64,000 nucleotides of DNA. Origin: Arsukibacterium tuosuense (GTDB lineage Bacteria; Pseudomonadota; Gammaproteobacteria; Enterobacterales; Alteromonadaceae). Made by a program: the position numbers and the translations under genes. Under the pieces are notes generated by a model. It was not told the origin of the DNA. It was given only the letters and a program-made list of their open reading frames with translations, and made no database searches. Of this stretch, positions 52,984 to 63,478 are shown piece by piece. The first letter of the stretch is position 1. Each line of letters opens with the position of its first letter. The DNA lies in NCBI RefSeq assembly GCF_900215315.1, contig NZ_OBEB01000004.1:1-64000 (forward strand). The letters run 5' to 3'.

Positions 52984-54342
52984 TTACTCGGTTAACGCCT
53001 GATTAATTGCCAGTAAGTCTTGCTCAGACAGGTTACCCGCCGCCTGTTTCAGCGACAGAATCGCAATAACATAGTTATAGCGGGCGCCTGATAAATTACG
53101 GCGTGCTTCAAACAGGTTACGGGTGCTTTGCAACACATCGACGATGGTACGGGTGCCTACTTCAAAGCCAGCTTCGGTGGCATTTAACGCACTTTCTGCC
53201 GAAATGACTGCCTGCTCCAGGGCACGGATGGTGGCGATATTGGCGTTAATATCGTTAAACGATACCCGCACCTGGCGCACCGCTGTACGATAGCTTTGTT
53301 CTAAATCCTGACTGGCTGCTACATAGTTGGCCCGCGCTACGTCAGTTGCCGCTACTGTGCCACCACCGCTGTAAAGTGGTACCCGCAAGTTCAGGCCTAT
53401 ACTGTTATTGTCAAATCGTGGTGGATTACTAGATTGCACCATACCAGCAAACTTTCTATCTGCCTCACCATCTTCGGTACCATAGCTGGCATCGAGGCTC
53501 AGTGTTGGATAATGACCGGCCTTAGCATTTTCTATATCATTCTGGGCAACATCCAGTGCCAGTTTGTTGGCTTTAATATTAAGATTCAGCTCTTCAGCAA
53601 TAGCTACCCAGCCATCAGCTGTGGCCGGTGAGGGCTGCACCGTATCAAACTTATCGGTATCTAAACTGGCCAGCTCGTTGTGGTACTGACCGGTAATTTC
53701 GCGTAGTGTCTCGCGGGCGGTTTCCAGCATGTTCTGGGCAGCAATTTCCCTCGCTACAGCACTATCAAACTGGGCCTGGGCTTCATGCACATCGGTAATA
53801 GCGGTTAAGCCTACCGCAAAACGTTGCTTGGTTTGCTCCAATTGACGTTCAATCGCCCGCTTCTCTGATCCGGCAAAACCCAGGTCATCAACAGCTTTTA
53901 ACACATTAAAATACGCTTGTGATACCCGGACGATCAAGCCCTGTTTTTCAGCATCCAGAATAGTCTGGCTCTGCATCGCCAGCTTTTCGGCGGTATTGAG
54001 GTTTTTCCAGTTAGTCCAGTCGAAAATTGACTGACTCAGCCCTACCTGCGCACTCCAGCCTGTGGTCTCAACTTCAACGTTAACCAGGTTATCTCCGATA
54101 AATGTCTGGCTTTCGCGCATACTTTTGCTATAACCCGCAGTTAAATTAATCTGTGGCAGTAAGCTTGCTTTGGAGATATCAATTCGCTCTTTAGCGGCAT
54201 CACGTACCGCTGTTGCTTTGAGCAGCTGGGGATCTTTCTGGGTGGCCTGCTGGTACACCGTGGCTAAATTTTCTGCAAGGGCGCTAACGCTGAATACGGT
54301 TAACGACGACAGAATTAAAGTACTTAAAAACGTTTTTTTCAT
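52984..54342 (-). CDS. tolC: Outer-membrane channel TolC
   Basis: 452 residues from ATG 54342; a signal peptide (KKTFLSTLILSSLTVFSVSALA, shorter than 23) is followed by ENLATVYQQATQKDPQLL. Two OEP repeats: VGLSQSIFDWTNWKNLNTAE near 115-135 and LRVPLYSGGGTVAATDVARA near 295-315; GTRTIVDVLQSTRNLFEARR in the last helix. It forms the trimeric exit duct for type I secretion and tripartite efflux. Divergent from nudF, as in E. coli. An in-frame upstream start at 54432 would destroy the signal peptide. Confidence 0.95.
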   Translation of the reverse strand: MKKTFLSTLILSSLTVFSVSALAENLATVYQQATQKDPQLLKATAVRDAAKERIDISKASLLPQINLTAGYSKSMRESQTFIGDNLVNVEVETTGWSAQVGLSQSIFDWTNWKNLNTAEKLAMQSQTILDAEKQGLIVRVSQAYFNVLKAVDDLGFAGSEKRAIERQLEQTKQRFAVGLTAITDVHEAQAQFDSAVAREIAAQNMLETARETLREITGQYHNELASLDTDKFDTVQPSPATADGWVAIAEELNLNIKANKLALDVAQNDIENAKAGHYPTLSLDASYGTEDGEADRKFAGMVQSSNPPRFDNNSIGLNLRVPLYSGGGTVAATDVARANYVAASQDLEQSYRTAVRQVRVSFNDINANIATIRALEQAVISAESALNATEAGFEVGTRTIVDVLQSTRNLFEARRNLSGARYNYVIAILSLKQAAGNLSEQDLLAINQALTE

Positions 54343-54458
54343 AATCACCAAGTCCTGGCTTAAAGGAAACTGCCCAAATGATAACCTGTTACGGTAAACT
54401 AAGTCAGGATTAAACCGTAAAGTTACCGTCAAGAGTGTAACAAAATGTGAGGGCAGAC

Positions 54459-55106
54459 ATGTCTGGAGTCAATAGTAACGATTATCCATCATTTGCAGCG
54501 CAAGATGTAGAGGTAATCGATAAAAGCACGGTTTTTCAGGGTTTTTTCCGGGTTGAACGTTGTCAGTTGCGCCATAAACTGTATAGCGGTGGCTGGAGCA
54601 GTGCTATGGTTCGGGAGATTTTTGAACGGGGCCACGCTGTTGCTGTGTTACCTTATAATCCAGACACTGATCAACTGGTGTTAATTGAGCAGTTCCGGGC
54701 GGGCGCGATGATTGATAACCGCAGCCCCTGGTTGCTGGAAATTATTGCCGGTATGATAGATAACAACCAGAGTGCTGAGCAAACAGCCAGGCGCGAGGCA
54801 TTAGAAGAAGCCGGGCTTGAACTGGGCGAGCTATGGCCTATGCTTAGTTATTTTTCCAGCCCGGGGGGCAGTACCGAGCGGGTGCAATTATATCTTGGCC
54901 AGTTAAACCGGCCTGTTGTTCCCGGCATTTACGGCCTGACTGCTGAGCATGAAGATATTAAAGTGCAGCTGTTATCCCGCGCAGATGCTCTGGAATTGCT
55001 GGCGGAAGGAAAAATTGATAATGCCGCCACCGTCATTGCGCTACAGTGGCTAAGTTTACATTTAACCGAGGTTCGTAGCGCCTGGAGTAACAATGCTGTT
55101 GACTAA
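54459..55106 (+). CDS. nudF: ADP-ribose pyrophosphatase NudF
   Basis: 215 residues from ATG 54459 (GAGGG at 54449-54453). ADP-ribose pyrophosphatase of the Nudix family, splitting ADP-ribose to AMP and ribose-5-phosphate. The Nudix box reads GMIDNNQ...RREALEEAGL: the catalytic REALEE is intact, but the first Glu of the box (E7 in GX5E) is Gln. The C-terminal part (EHEDIKVQLLSRADALELL) follows NudF. First gene of nudF-yqiB-cpdA-yqiA-parE, divergent from tolC; it overlaps yqiB by 14 bases. Confidence 0.93.
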   Translation: MSGVNSNDYPSFAAQDVEVIDKSTVFQGFFRVERCQLRHKLYSGGWSSAMVREIFERGHAVAVLPYNPDTDQLVLIEQFRAGAMIDNRSPWLLEIIAGMIDNNQSAEQTARREALEEAGLELGELWPMLSYFSSPGGSTERVQLYLGQLNRPVVPGIYGLTAEHEDIKVQLLSRADALELLAEGKIDNAATVIALQWLSLHLTEVRSAWSNNAVD

Positions 55107-55551
55107 ACCGCGGCAATATCAGCCGCAGTTACCCGATTTTCTCAGTTTGTGCGAGCGTAATTATGCCCGCCTGAACCGCTTGCTGCCGGCAGATTTTGCG
55201 CCTGGCCTGCAATGGGGTATTACCATTAATCCGCAGCAACATTATCAGTTAACTGTGCTCGAATGCGGCCCTTTTACTACCCGGTTGCAAATTGAATCGG
55301 TAACGGCGGGCCAGCCGATATCGTTAGACAACTTTGTCAACCCCGGTTTTGATGTGCAGCTATACCATGATGCCCAGTTAGCGGAAGTGGTGCGGGTCGC
55401 CCGTTACCGCAAGTTTGCGCCGCGCTATTCTTACCCCAACCCGCAAATGATGCAGCCGGATGAAAAACGCCAGATCAACCTGTTACTGGCCGACTGGCTG
55501 AAGTTATGTATCAGTCAGGGCTATAATGCGGCGGCTGTGGAACTGAAGTAA
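55093..55551 (+). CDS. yqiB: DUF1249 protein YqiB
   Basis: 152 residues. DUF1249 features: LCERNYARLNRLLP near the N-terminus, DVQLYHDAQLAEVV, and ARYRKFAPRYSYPNPQMMQP, which ends in the conserved PDEK block. Function unestablished. It overlaps nudF (14 bases) and cpdA (one base), so it is co-translated in the conserved tolC-parE neighbourhood. Confidence 0.92.
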   Translation: MLLTKPRQYQPQLPDFLSLCERNYARLNRLLPADFAPGLQWGITINPQQHYQLTVLECGPFTTRLQIESVTAGQPISLDNFVNPGFDVQLYHDAQLAEVVRVARYRKFAPRYSYPNPQMMQPDEKRQINLLLADWLKLCISQGYNAAAVELK

Positions 55552-56321
55552 TGACAGTATTGCAGTTAGCCGATAAAGCGCACTATCAGATAGTGCAAAT
55601 AAGTGATTGCCACTTACTGGCTGACGTTGACGGCCAGTATCAGGGCGTTAAACCCGGTCGCTATCTGGAATGCGCCATCAAGGCCATTGCCAGTAACAAG
55701 CAGCAGCCGGATGCGCTGATTCTCAGTGGCGATTTAAGCCAGGATCACAGTACACAATCATACCAGTTGCTGGCCCGGTTACTGGCGCCATTAAGCTGTC
55801 CGGTACTGGTGTTACCCGGCAATCATGACGATTACGACCAGCTCAACTGGCTAACCGGCCAGGCACCACTGCTTGCGGCGACAGCGTTACAGCTGGCGAA
55901 TTGGCAGCTGCTGTTGCTTGACACCAAAGGCGATACGCCGGCAGGTGTGTTTGATGTATCGCGCCGTCAGGCACTGGCGCAACGTTTTCAGCACAGCAAC
56001 GCCAGCCATTTCTGGTTATTCAGCCATCATCACCCTTTACCTGTTGGCAGTGCCATTGATAAACACGGTTGGCAGGATGCTGCACCTTTCTGGCGGCTAC
56101 TGGCAACTGAGCCCCGGGTGCGGGGCCTGGCACATGGCCACTGTCATCATGCCTACAGCAAACAACATCAGGCAATTCAGCTGGTGGGGTGTCCGGCCAG
56201 CTCGGTACAGTTTTGTCAGCAAGACAGTTGGCATACCCTTGATCAGGGACCGATGTATTGCCAGTGGCAATTTAAGGCAGATGGCCAGGTAAACTGGCAA
56301 TTTATTACCGTTAAACGGTAA
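55551..56321 (+). CDS. cpdA: 3',5'-cyclic-AMP phosphodiesterase CpdA
   Basis: 256 residues. Calcineurin-like metallophosphoesterase motifs in order: QISDCHLLAD, ILSGDLSQDHS, LPGNHDD, FSHHHPLPVG and GHCHHAY. It lowers cAMP in the cytosol, damping CRP signalling. Starts in TAATG shared with the yqiB stop. CpdA from E. coli stands at the same place in nudF-parE. Confidence 0.95.
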   Translation: MTVLQLADKAHYQIVQISDCHLLADVDGQYQGVKPGRYLECAIKAIASNKQQPDALILSGDLSQDHSTQSYQLLARLLAPLSCPVLVLPGNHDDYDQLNWLTGQAPLLAATALQLANWQLLLLDTKGDTPAGVFDVSRRQALAQRFQHSNASHFWLFSHHHPLPVGSAIDKHGWQDAAPFWRLLATEPRVRGLAHGHCHHAYSKQHQAIQLVGCPASSVQFCQQDSWHTLDQGPMYCQWQFKADGQVNWQFITVKR

Positions 56322-56345
56322 CCTGAATAGCAGGAGAGTATAGGT

Positions 56346-56936
56346 TTGACCCTTTATTATTTACATGGCTTTGCCAGCTCGTCGCTGTCGGTTAAAGCGG
56401 TGCAGGCCCGCCAGTATTTTGCAACACATTATCCTTCTGCAGACTTTGTCGCTCTGGATTTAGCTTACACTCCGGCGGAAGCGATGGCCCAGTTAACCGC
56501 GGCAATGAGTAAAGCGCCGCCGACAGCGATTATTGGCAGTTCGCTCGGTGGTTTCCTGGCGACAGTTATGGCTGAACGGTATCATTGCCGGGCCTGTTTA
56601 ATTAACCCGGCGGTTGCGCCACATCAGGTATTGGCAGATTATCTGGGTGAATATCATCATCCGGTATTGCAGCAACATTTTACCGTTCGGCAAAGCCACA
56701 TGGCTGAGCTGGAACAACTGATGCCTTTGCAGTTACGCTACCCTGCCAACTATTTAGTACTGTTGCAAAGCGGTGATGAAGTGTTAGATTACCGCAAAGC
56801 CGTTAGCTATTATCGGGGAGCCCGGCAACAGGTGATTGATGGTGGTGATCACAGCTTTAGCCGTTTTGCCGATTATCTGCCGGCGATTGCTGAATTTTGC
56901 CAGTTAGTGCCGCCGGCTACCGCGGGCTCCCAGTGA
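56346..56936 (+). CDS. yqiA: Esterase YqiA
   Basis: 196 residues. Small alpha/beta hydrolase: YLHGFASSSLSVKA oxyanion region, nucleophile elbow GSSLGG, acid GDEVLDY and His in GGDHSF. E. coli YqiA hydrolyses short acyl esters. TTG start at 56346 with AGGAG at 56332-56336; no ATG is better placed. It ends 19 bases before parE. Confidence 0.93.
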   Translation: MTLYYLHGFASSSLSVKAVQARQYFATHYPSADFVALDLAYTPAEAMAQLTAAMSKAPPTAIIGSSLGGFLATVMAERYHCRACLINPAVAPHQVLADYLGEYHHPVLQQHFTVRQSHMAELEQLMPLQLRYPANYLVLLQSGDEVLDYRKAVSYYRGARQQVIDGGDHSFSRFADYLPAIAEFCQLVPPATAGSQ

Positions 56937-56955
56937 CCAGACAGTGACAAAAACT

Positions 56956-58848
56956 ATGACAGAACAACTGTACAACGCCGAATCGATTGAAGTATTAACC
57001 GGGCTTGAACCTGTGCAGCGCCGTCCAGGCATGTATACCGATACGACCCGTCCTAACCATCTTGCCCAGGAAGTTATTGATAACAGCGTGGATGAGGCGC
57101 TGGCGGGCCATGCTGATTTGGTGCAGGTTATTTTACATGACGACCAGTCTATAGAAGTAATCGATAATGGCCGTGGCATGCCGGTCGATATTCACCCGGA
57201 AGAGGGGGTGTCGGGGGTCGAGCTTATTATGTGCCGCTTGCATGCTGGTGGTAAGTTTTCCAACAAAAATTATCAGTTTTCGGGTGGTTTGCATGGTGTG
57301 GGTATTTCTGTTGTTAACGCCTTATCGAGCCGGGTGGACGTCAGCATTCGCCGCGACGGCAACGTATATGATATTGCCTTTGAACATGGTAATAAGGTCA
57401 GTGAACTGGCAATTACCGGCACGGTAGGGAAACGCAACACCGGCACCCGCCTGCGCTTCTGGCCAACCCCCAGCTATTTTGATTCACCAAAATTTTCAGT
57501 CAGCAGAATGCTGCATGTATTAAAAGCCAAAGCTGTACTCTGTCCGGGGCTAACGGTAAAGTTTGACGATAAAGTCAATCAGCAGCAGTACAGCTGGTGT
57601 TACCAGGCCGGGATCCGGGATTATCTGGCCGAGGCAGTGCAAAACTATATTGCCCTGCCGGAACAACCTTTTGTCGGCAATCTCAGTGGCTCACAGGAAG
57701 CTGTGGAATGGGCTTTGTTGTGGTTGCCGGAAGGGGGCGAGCTGGTTACTGAAAGTTACGTTAACCTGATTCCCACCGCTCAGGGGGGAACTCATGTTAA
57801 TGGTTTGCGCCAGGGCTTACTGGAAGCTTTACGCGAATTTTGTGAGTTTCGCACCTTGCTGCCACGGGGCATTAAGTTGTCGCCGGAAGATGTCTGGGAC
57901 CGCTGCAGCTATGTACTCAGTGTGAAAATGCAGGACCCGCAATTTGCCGGTCAGACCAAAGAGCGCTTGTCGTCACGCCAGTGCGCGGCTTTTGTCTCGG
58001 GTATTGTCAAAGATGCCTTCAGTTTATGGTTGAACGAGCATACTGATATCGCGCTGGCGCTGGCTGATTTCTGCATTAACAACGCCCAGAAACGTTTAAA
58101 AGCCGCTAAGAAAATTATCCGCAAAAAAGTCACCTCGGGCCCGGCCTTACCGGGCAAGCTAACCGATTGTTCGGCGCAGGATTTAAATCAGACCGAGTTA
58201 TTTCTGGTGGAAGGTGATTCAGCAGGGGGCAGTGCCAAGCAGGCGCGCGACCGTGAGTTTCAGGCGGTAATGCCGCTGCGTGGTAAAATTCTCAATACCT
58301 GGGAAGTGGAGTCCGGCCAGATTCTGGCGTCGCAGGAAGTGCACGATATTTCTGTGGCAATAGGTATTGACCCCGATAGTCAGGATTTAACCGGGCTGCG
58401 CTATGGCAAAATATGTATCCTGGCTGATGCCGACTCAGATGGTTTACACATTGCTACCTTACTTTGTGCGTTATTTATGCGTCATTTCAGCACGCTAGTC
58501 GCTGCAGGCCATGTTTATGTAGCGATGCCGCCGTTATACCGGATAGATATTGGTAAAGATGTCTATTACGCCCTGGATGAAGATGAAAAAACCGGCGTGC
58601 TGGACAGGATTGAAGCCGAGAAAAAGCGCGGTAAGGTTAACGTGCAACGTTTTAAAGGGCTGGGTGAAATGAACCCGTTGCAATTGCGTGAAACAACGAT
58701 GGACCCGAATACCCGGCGCCTGGTGCAGCTCACCATCGATGACGTGGCTCAAACCATGGAGCTGATGGATATGTTGCTGGCAAAAAAACGGGCGACTGAT
58801 CGGCGCGACTGGCTGGAGTTAAAAGGCGACCGGGCGCTGATTGCCTAA
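56956..58848 (+). CDS. parE: DNA topoisomerase IV subunit B (ParE)
   Basis: 630 residues from ATG 56956. GHKL ATPase (EVIDNSVDEALAGHA, IDNGRGMPVDIHP, GGLHGVGISVVNAL), transducer, and TOPRIM (VEGDSAGGSAKQARDR, ADADSDGLHIATLL). With ParC it unlinks replicated chromosomes. The quinolone region residues in the TOPRIM part look like the E. coli wild type. A GTG four codons upstream is an alternative; neither start has a strong ribosome binding site. Confidence 0.98.
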   Translation: MTEQLYNAESIEVLTGLEPVQRRPGMYTDTTRPNHLAQEVIDNSVDEALAGHADLVQVILHDDQSIEVIDNGRGMPVDIHPEEGVSGVELIMCRLHAGGKFSNKNYQFSGGLHGVGISVVNALSSRVDVSIRRDGNVYDIAFEHGNKVSELAITGTVGKRNTGTRLRFWPTPSYFDSPKFSVSRMLHVLKAKAVLCPGLTVKFDDKVNQQQYSWCYQAGIRDYLAEAVQNYIALPEQPFVGNLSGSQEAVEWALLWLPEGGELVTESYVNLIPTAQGGTHVNGLRQGLLEALREFCEFRTLLPRGIKLSPEDVWDRCSYVLSVKMQDPQFAGQTKERLSSRQCAAFVSGIVKDAFSLWLNEHTDIALALADFCINNAQKRLKAAKKIIRKKVTSGPALPGKLTDCSAQDLNQTELFLVEGDSAGGSAKQARDREFQAVMPLRGKILNTWEVESGQILASQEVHDISVAIGIDPDSQDLTGLRYGKICILADADSDGLHIATLLCALFMRHFSTLVAAGHVYVAMPPLYRIDIGKDVYYALDEDEKTGVLDRIEAEKKRGKVNVQRFKGLGEMNPLQLRETTMDPNTRRLVQLTIDDVAQTMELMDMLLAKKRATDRRDWLELKGDRALIA

Positions 58849-58912
58849 CGTTGTGAGCAGTTTGCCAGCGCCAAAGCATATGCAACAGAATAAAGGATGT
58901 GAAACTGTTTTG

Positions 58913-60304
58913 ATGAAAATCTGCCGCTACTTATTGCTGCTGCTATCGTTAAGCATGGCGTTTCTGCTCCGGGCGGAGCCCATTCCTGACTGGTTACAGG
59001 AGCTGGATAGCCTGAAGCATCGTCAGCCGGAGCAAAGTCTGGCGATTCTGACCGCGCGCCAACCTGAGTTTTCCAGTCAGCCAGATGCGGTAAAGGCCTA
59101 TTGGTTGCGACAGCAAGCCGCTCTGTACAGTGCGCTTGGCCGTCATCAACAACAGCAACAGGCTGCCCGTCAGGCGCTGGAACTGTTGCAGGACACTGAG
59201 TCGGCGTTGAAAGTGGAAGTATGGTATGAACTGGGGTATGCCCTGGAAATGCAGGTGCAGTTAACCGAAGCGCTTAGTCATTATCAGCAGGGAACGGCAC
59301 TGGCTACCTTGCTGGACAATGAAAAATTGATCCTGCGTGGTCAGATAAACCAGGCTGCCATCATGAGTGAGCAAAACAATGACCAGCAGGCACTGACGTT
59401 ATTAAAAGATGTGTATCAGCGTGCTGAATTGCTGCAAGACCCGGAAGTACTGGCTGAAGTAAATGCGCAACTTGGTCTGATGTATTCTTCACTGGCATTT
59501 GAAGACGACGCACTGGAGTTTTTGCAGCGGGCACTGGTGTTGTATCAGCAATTGGGCTGGGTTAAAAATGAAATAGCGGTATTGTTTAATCTGGCTCGCA
59601 CCTATAGCTATCAGGAAAATTATCAGCAGGCTTTGGATCATTTTAATCAGATGCTGCAACGCAGTCTGGCAGCGAATGATAGCGTTAATTTGTATCATGC
59701 CTATCTTGGGCTGGCGATTACCAGCGCCGAAATGAGTCGGACCGGGGCGGCGCTTGGTTATATTGAGAAAGCCGAGCAATATTTAGCAAATTTGCAGTCC
59801 AGTTATCATGTACAGTCGCATCATTATGAAAAAGCGCTAATTTACAGGGATTTAGAGCAAACATCGCTGGCCATGCAGCAGGTGATGCTGGCAGAACAAG
59901 CCAGCAGGCAGCCGGCCGAGCAAGCTGACCATGTGGCGCTGGCCATTAAATTACTGCGGGCTGAGTTACTGGCGCAGCAGGATCAATACCAGAAAGCTTA
60001 CTTTGCCCTGCATGATTTTATTGATGGCTTTCAGCAACTGCGTAATAAAGAAAATGAGCTGGCGCTGGAGCAAATACGGCTGGAGTTTGACAGCGAACGA
60101 CAACAGGTCCGCACCAGCTTACTGGAAGCGGAAAATGAATTAAAAGCGCTGCGCTTGCAGGAAGTTGAACGCAAACGCCAAATTCAGCTGTTGTGGCTCG
60201 GGATCCTCGGTTGCACAACCCTGATTTTACTGGGCATAGTGTTATGGCAATTTACCCGGCGTGCCGGTAAAACCCGCCGTGAAAAAACAGACTTACCACT
60301 GTAA
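58913..60304 (+). CDS. TPR-repeat membrane protein between parE and parC
   Basis: 463 residues from ATG 58913. A signal peptide (about 1-23, ending in LLRA) suggests export; the middle is a TPR array (for example GLMYSSLAFEDDALEFLQRA, VLFNLARTYSYQENYQQALD, AYLGLAITSAEMSRTGAALG); a coiled coil of Glu/Gln near 385-435 leads to one transmembrane helix (about 430-452) and a basic tail. It resembles sensor-type TPR proteins that lost the kinase or cyclase part. Partner unknown. AAAGGA is 15 bases from the ATG, a little far. Inserted between two genes of one enzyme. Confidence 0.8.
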   Translation: MKICRYLLLLLSLSMAFLLRAEPIPDWLQELDSLKHRQPEQSLAILTARQPEFSSQPDAVKAYWLRQQAALYSALGRHQQQQQAARQALELLQDTESALKVEVWYELGYALEMQVQLTEALSHYQQGTALATLLDNEKLILRGQINQAAIMSEQNNDQQALTLLKDVYQRAELLQDPEVLAEVNAQLGLMYSSLAFEDDALEFLQRALVLYQQLGWVKNEIAVLFNLARTYSYQENYQQALDHFNQMLQRSLAANDSVNLYHAYLGLAITSAEMSRTGAALGYIEKAEQYLANLQSSYHVQSHHYEKALIYRDLEQTSLAMQQVMLAEQASRQPAEQADHVALAIKLLRAELLAQQDQYQKAYFALHDFIDGFQQLRNKENELALEQIRLEFDSERQQVRTSLLEAENELKALRLQEVERKRQIQLLWLGILGCTTLILLGIVLWQFTRRAGKTRREKTDLPL

Positions 60305-60378
60305 CAACGTTACGTTGATAACGGCTGTTACAGCAACTTAATTTATAACGAATTAGCTTAATAATAACAGGAACCGGC

Positions 60379-62688
60379 ATGACAGAAACGGTGTTATCCC
60401 AGGACGGCGTTGAGCAGCTACCGCTGCGCCGCTTTACTGAAGAAGCCTACTTAAATTATTCGATGTACGTCATTATGGACCGGGCGTTGCCGCACATTGG
60501 CGATGGCTTAAAACCGGTGCAACGGCGGATTATTTACGCCATGTCAGAGCTCGGCCTGTCGCACCTGGCCAAATATAAAAAATCGGCGCGTACTGTCGGT
60601 GATGTACTGGGTAAATTTCATCCGCATGGTGATAGCGCTTGTTACGAAGCGATGGTGCTGATGGCTCAGCCGTTCTCGTATCGTTACCCGCTGGTTGATG
60701 GCCAGGGTAACTGGGGGGCGCCGGATGACCCGAAGTCTTTTGCTGCCATGCGTTACACCGAAGCGAAGTTGTCCCGGTTCAGCGAGGTATTATTATCTGA
60801 GCTTGGTTCTGGCACCACAGACTGGTTGCCGAACTTTGATGGTACTTTAGAAGAGCCAAAGGTACTGCCCGCCCGGTTACCCCACATTCTGTTAAACGGT
60901 ATTACCGGTATTGCCGTGGGTATGGCTACCGATATTCCGCCGCATAATGTGCGTGAGGTGGCTAATGCCTGTGCGGCATTACTGGACAACCCGCAAAGCT
61001 CTATTACTGATTTAATGCAGTATGTCAAAGGGCCGGATTACCCGACCGACGCTGAAATTATCAGCCCGGCCAGCGATATTGCTGCAATTTATCAAAGTGG
61101 CCGTGGCAGCATAAAAATGCGGGCGGTGTATCAGCTGGAAGATGGCGACATAGTATTAACCGCTCTGCCGCACCAAACGTCCGGTTCAAAAATTCTGGAG
61201 CAGATTGCCGGTCAGATGCAGGCGAAAAAGCTGCCGATGGTCAGTGATCTGCGCGATGAGTCGGATCATGAAAACCCAACCCGGATTGTGATAGTACCGC
61301 GGTCAAACCGGGTTGATATTGAACAATTAATGCAGCATTTGTTTGCCACCACTGATTTAGAGCGCAGTTACCGGGTTAACTTAAATATTCTGGGGCTGGA
61401 TCAGCGGCCGCGGGTGAAAAACCTGCTGGAAATTCTCAGTGAATGGCTGACATTCCGCCGCGACACGGTGCGCCGCCGCCTGCAATACCGCTTAGATAAA
61501 GTGCTCGATCGTTTGCATGTGTTAGAAGGTTTATTAATTGCCTTTTTGAATATTGATGACGTTATCCGGATTATCCGCACCTTCGATGAGCCGAAACCGG
61601 AACTGATAGCGTTTTTTGGGATAACCGAACGCCAGGCCGAAGCTATTTTAGAGCTGAAATTACGTCATCTGGCCAAGCTGGAAGAAATGAAGATCCGGGG
61701 CGAGCAGGATGCGCTGGCCAAAGAGCGGGACAAACTGCAAAGTATTTTAGGCTCAGAGAAAAAACTCACCAAGCTTATTCGCGATGAATTACTGGCCGAT
61801 GCCGAGAAATACGGTGACGAGCGCCGCAGCCCACTGGTGACCCGGGGTGAAGCTAAAGCATTAAGTGAAAAAGAGTTGCTACCCAGTGAGCCGGTGACGG
61901 TAGTACTGTCGGAAAAAGGCTGGGTACGCTGTGCCAAAGGCCATGATGTCGATGGTAATGCCCTGAGTTACAAAGCTGGTGATGCCTTTAAAGCCATGGC
62001 CAGCGGTCGTTCCAATCAGCAAGCGGTGTTTATCGATTCCAGTGGTCGTAGCTATGCCACCGAAGCGCATGAATTGCCGTCGGCCCGCGGTCAGGGCGAG
62101 CCCCTGAGTGGCCGCTTTACCATTGTTGCCGGTGAAACGGTCGACCATGTGCTGCTGGGTGATGAAAAGCGGGCACTGTTACTGGCCAGCGACGCCGGCT
62201 ATGGCTTTGTGGCCGAATACAGTGATTTACTCAGTCGTAATAAAGCGGGAAAAGCGGTGCTCAGCTTACCGGTCGGCGCTAAAGTCTTACCGCCGCTGGT
62301 AGTGAAACAACCCGAGACCGATTTATTGTTGTGTATTTCAAATGAAGGCCGGATGCTGGTGTTTCCGGTGAGTGAACTACCCAAGCTTAGTAAAGGTAAG
62401 GGCAACAAGCTGATGTCGATTCCTTCAGCCCGGGCTGCCAGCCGGGAAGAGTATGTATGTCAGCTGGCAGTGGTGCCGGCAGAAGGCGGCGTTACCCTGG
62501 TAGCGGGTAAGCGTAAACTGACGCTGAAAACGGCTGATTTAGAGCATTATGTGGGCGAGCGAGGCCGCAGAGGCAACAAACTGCCACGCGGGCTGCAGCG
62601 GATTGACGAAGTGCAGGTGCAGCAGGGAGCCAGCGACAGCCAGCAAACTGATGAAACTGTCAGAGATCAAACCAGCAATGACAGCTAA
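60379..62688 (+). CDS. parC: DNA topoisomerase IV subunit A (ParC)
   Basis: 769 residues (E. coli 752). Winged-helix and tower: [14 protein letters not shown], the quinolone region [19 protein letters not shown] with the sensitive-type Ser and Glu, and the active-site Tyr in [11 protein letters not shown]. The C-terminal beta-pinwheel follows from about 500. It cuts and rejoins DNA with ParE. Conserved neighbourhood with plsC-type gene downstream. Confidence 0.98.
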   Translation: MTETVLSQDGVEQLPLRRFTEEAYLNYSMYVIMDRALPHIGDGLKPVQRRIIYAMSELGLSHLAKYKKSARTVGDVLGKFHPHGDSACYEAMVLMAQPFSYRYPLVDGQGNWGAPDDPKSFAAMRYTEAKLSRFSEVLLSELGSGTTDWLPNFDGTLEEPKVLPARLPHILLNGITGIAVGMATDIPPHNVREVANACAALLDNPQSSITDLMQYVKGPDYPTDAEIISPASDIAAIYQSGRGSIKMRAVYQLEDGDIVLTALPHQTSGSKILEQIAGQMQAKKLPMVSDLRDESDHENPTRIVIVPRSNRVDIEQLMQHLFATTDLERSYRVNLNILGLDQRPRVKNLLEILSEWLTFRRDTVRRRLQYRLDKVLDRLHVLEGLLIAFLNIDDVIRIIRTFDEPKPELIAFFGITERQAEAILELKLRHLAKLEEMKIRGEQDALAKERDKLQSILGSEKKLTKLIRDELLADAEKYGDERRSPLVTRGEAKALSEKELLPSEPVTVVLSEKGWVRCAKGHDVDGNALSYKAGDAFKAMASGRSNQQAVFIDSSGRSYATEAHELPSARGQGEPLSGRFTIVAGETVDHVLLGDEKRALLLASDAGYGFVAEYSDLLSRNKAGKAVLSLPVGAKVLPPLVVKQPETDLLLCISNEGRMLVFPVSELPKLSKGKGNKLMSIPSARAASREEYVCQLAVVPAEGGVTLVAGKRKLTLKTADLEHYVGERGRRGNKLPRGLQRIDEVQVQQGASDSQQTDETVRDQTSNDS

Positions 62689-62730
62689 AGCCGCTATACT
62701 GTGCCCCTTTTATCCGGAAGGGGCCAGCTA

Positions 62731-63474
62731 GTGATTGCGGTTGTTCGTCTAATATTACTGACGTTATTTTTTATTATCAGCACGTTGGCAGGGTTAATCG
62801 TCTGTTTGTTCAGGCCCTTTCATCCTGACAACGTCGCACTGTTCAGCCGCTGGTATGGCAAGGTTTCCTGGATTTTAGGGATTGAAGTTGAAGTACGGCG
62901 CGACCCGGCGATAATTGTCGGTGAGCCCTATGTGTTTATTGCCAACCATCAGAACAACCTCGATTTATTCACGCTCAGTGGCACAGTATTGCCGCGTACG
63001 GTAACGATTGGTAAAAAAAGTCTGAAATATATCCCGTTCTTTGGCCAGTTATACTGGTTGAGCGGTAATATCATGATTGACCGTAACGACAAAAATAAAG
63101 CGTTAAGTACCATGCTGGCCGCAGCAGAGCGGATATCGCAGCATAAAATTTCAGTCTGGATGTTCCCCGAGGGCACCCGCAGTTATGGCCGTGGTCTGTT
63201 ACCGTTCAAAATGGGGGCCTTTCATATTGCACTTGAAGCCAATGTACCGCTGGTGCCGGTAACCATGAGTAGCACCCATGGTCAGTTCAAACTTAACCGC
63301 TGGAATAACGGCAAGGTTATTGTCCAGTTTGCCGCGCCAGCGCCGCTTAGCAAAGAAGATAGTTTGCGCCAGTTTGCGAAAAATATCCGTTTACAGATGG
63401 CCGCACAAATTCAGCAGCTTGATGAAGAGCTCGGCAACGACTACACTGCGCGAAACAGCAAATCAAAAGAGTAA
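62731..63474 (+). CDS. plsC: 1-acyl-glycerol-3-phosphate acyltransferase (PlsC)
   Basis: 247 residues from GTG 62731, chosen because GGAAGGGG at 62716-62723 is 7 bases upstream; an earlier in-frame GTG at 62701 is inside that region. One or two N-terminal helices, then the acyltransferase motifs NHQNNLDLF (HX4D), FPEGTRS and VPLVPVTMS. It makes phosphatidic acid at the inner membrane. It follows parC by 42 bases, as plsC does parC in E. coli. Confidence 0.95.
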   Translation: MIAVVRLILLTLFFIISTLAGLIVCLFRPFHPDNVALFSRWYGKVSWILGIEVEVRRDPAIIVGEPYVFIANHQNNLDLFTLSGTVLPRTVTIGKKSLKYIPFFGQLYWLSGNIMIDRNDKNKALSTMLAAAERISQHKISVWMFPEGTRSYGRGLLPFKMGAFHIALEANVPLVPVTMSSTHGQFKLNRWNNGKVIVQFAAPAPLSKEDSLRQFAKNIRLQMAAQIQQLDEELGNDYTARNSKSKE

Positions 63475-63478
63475 TTGC

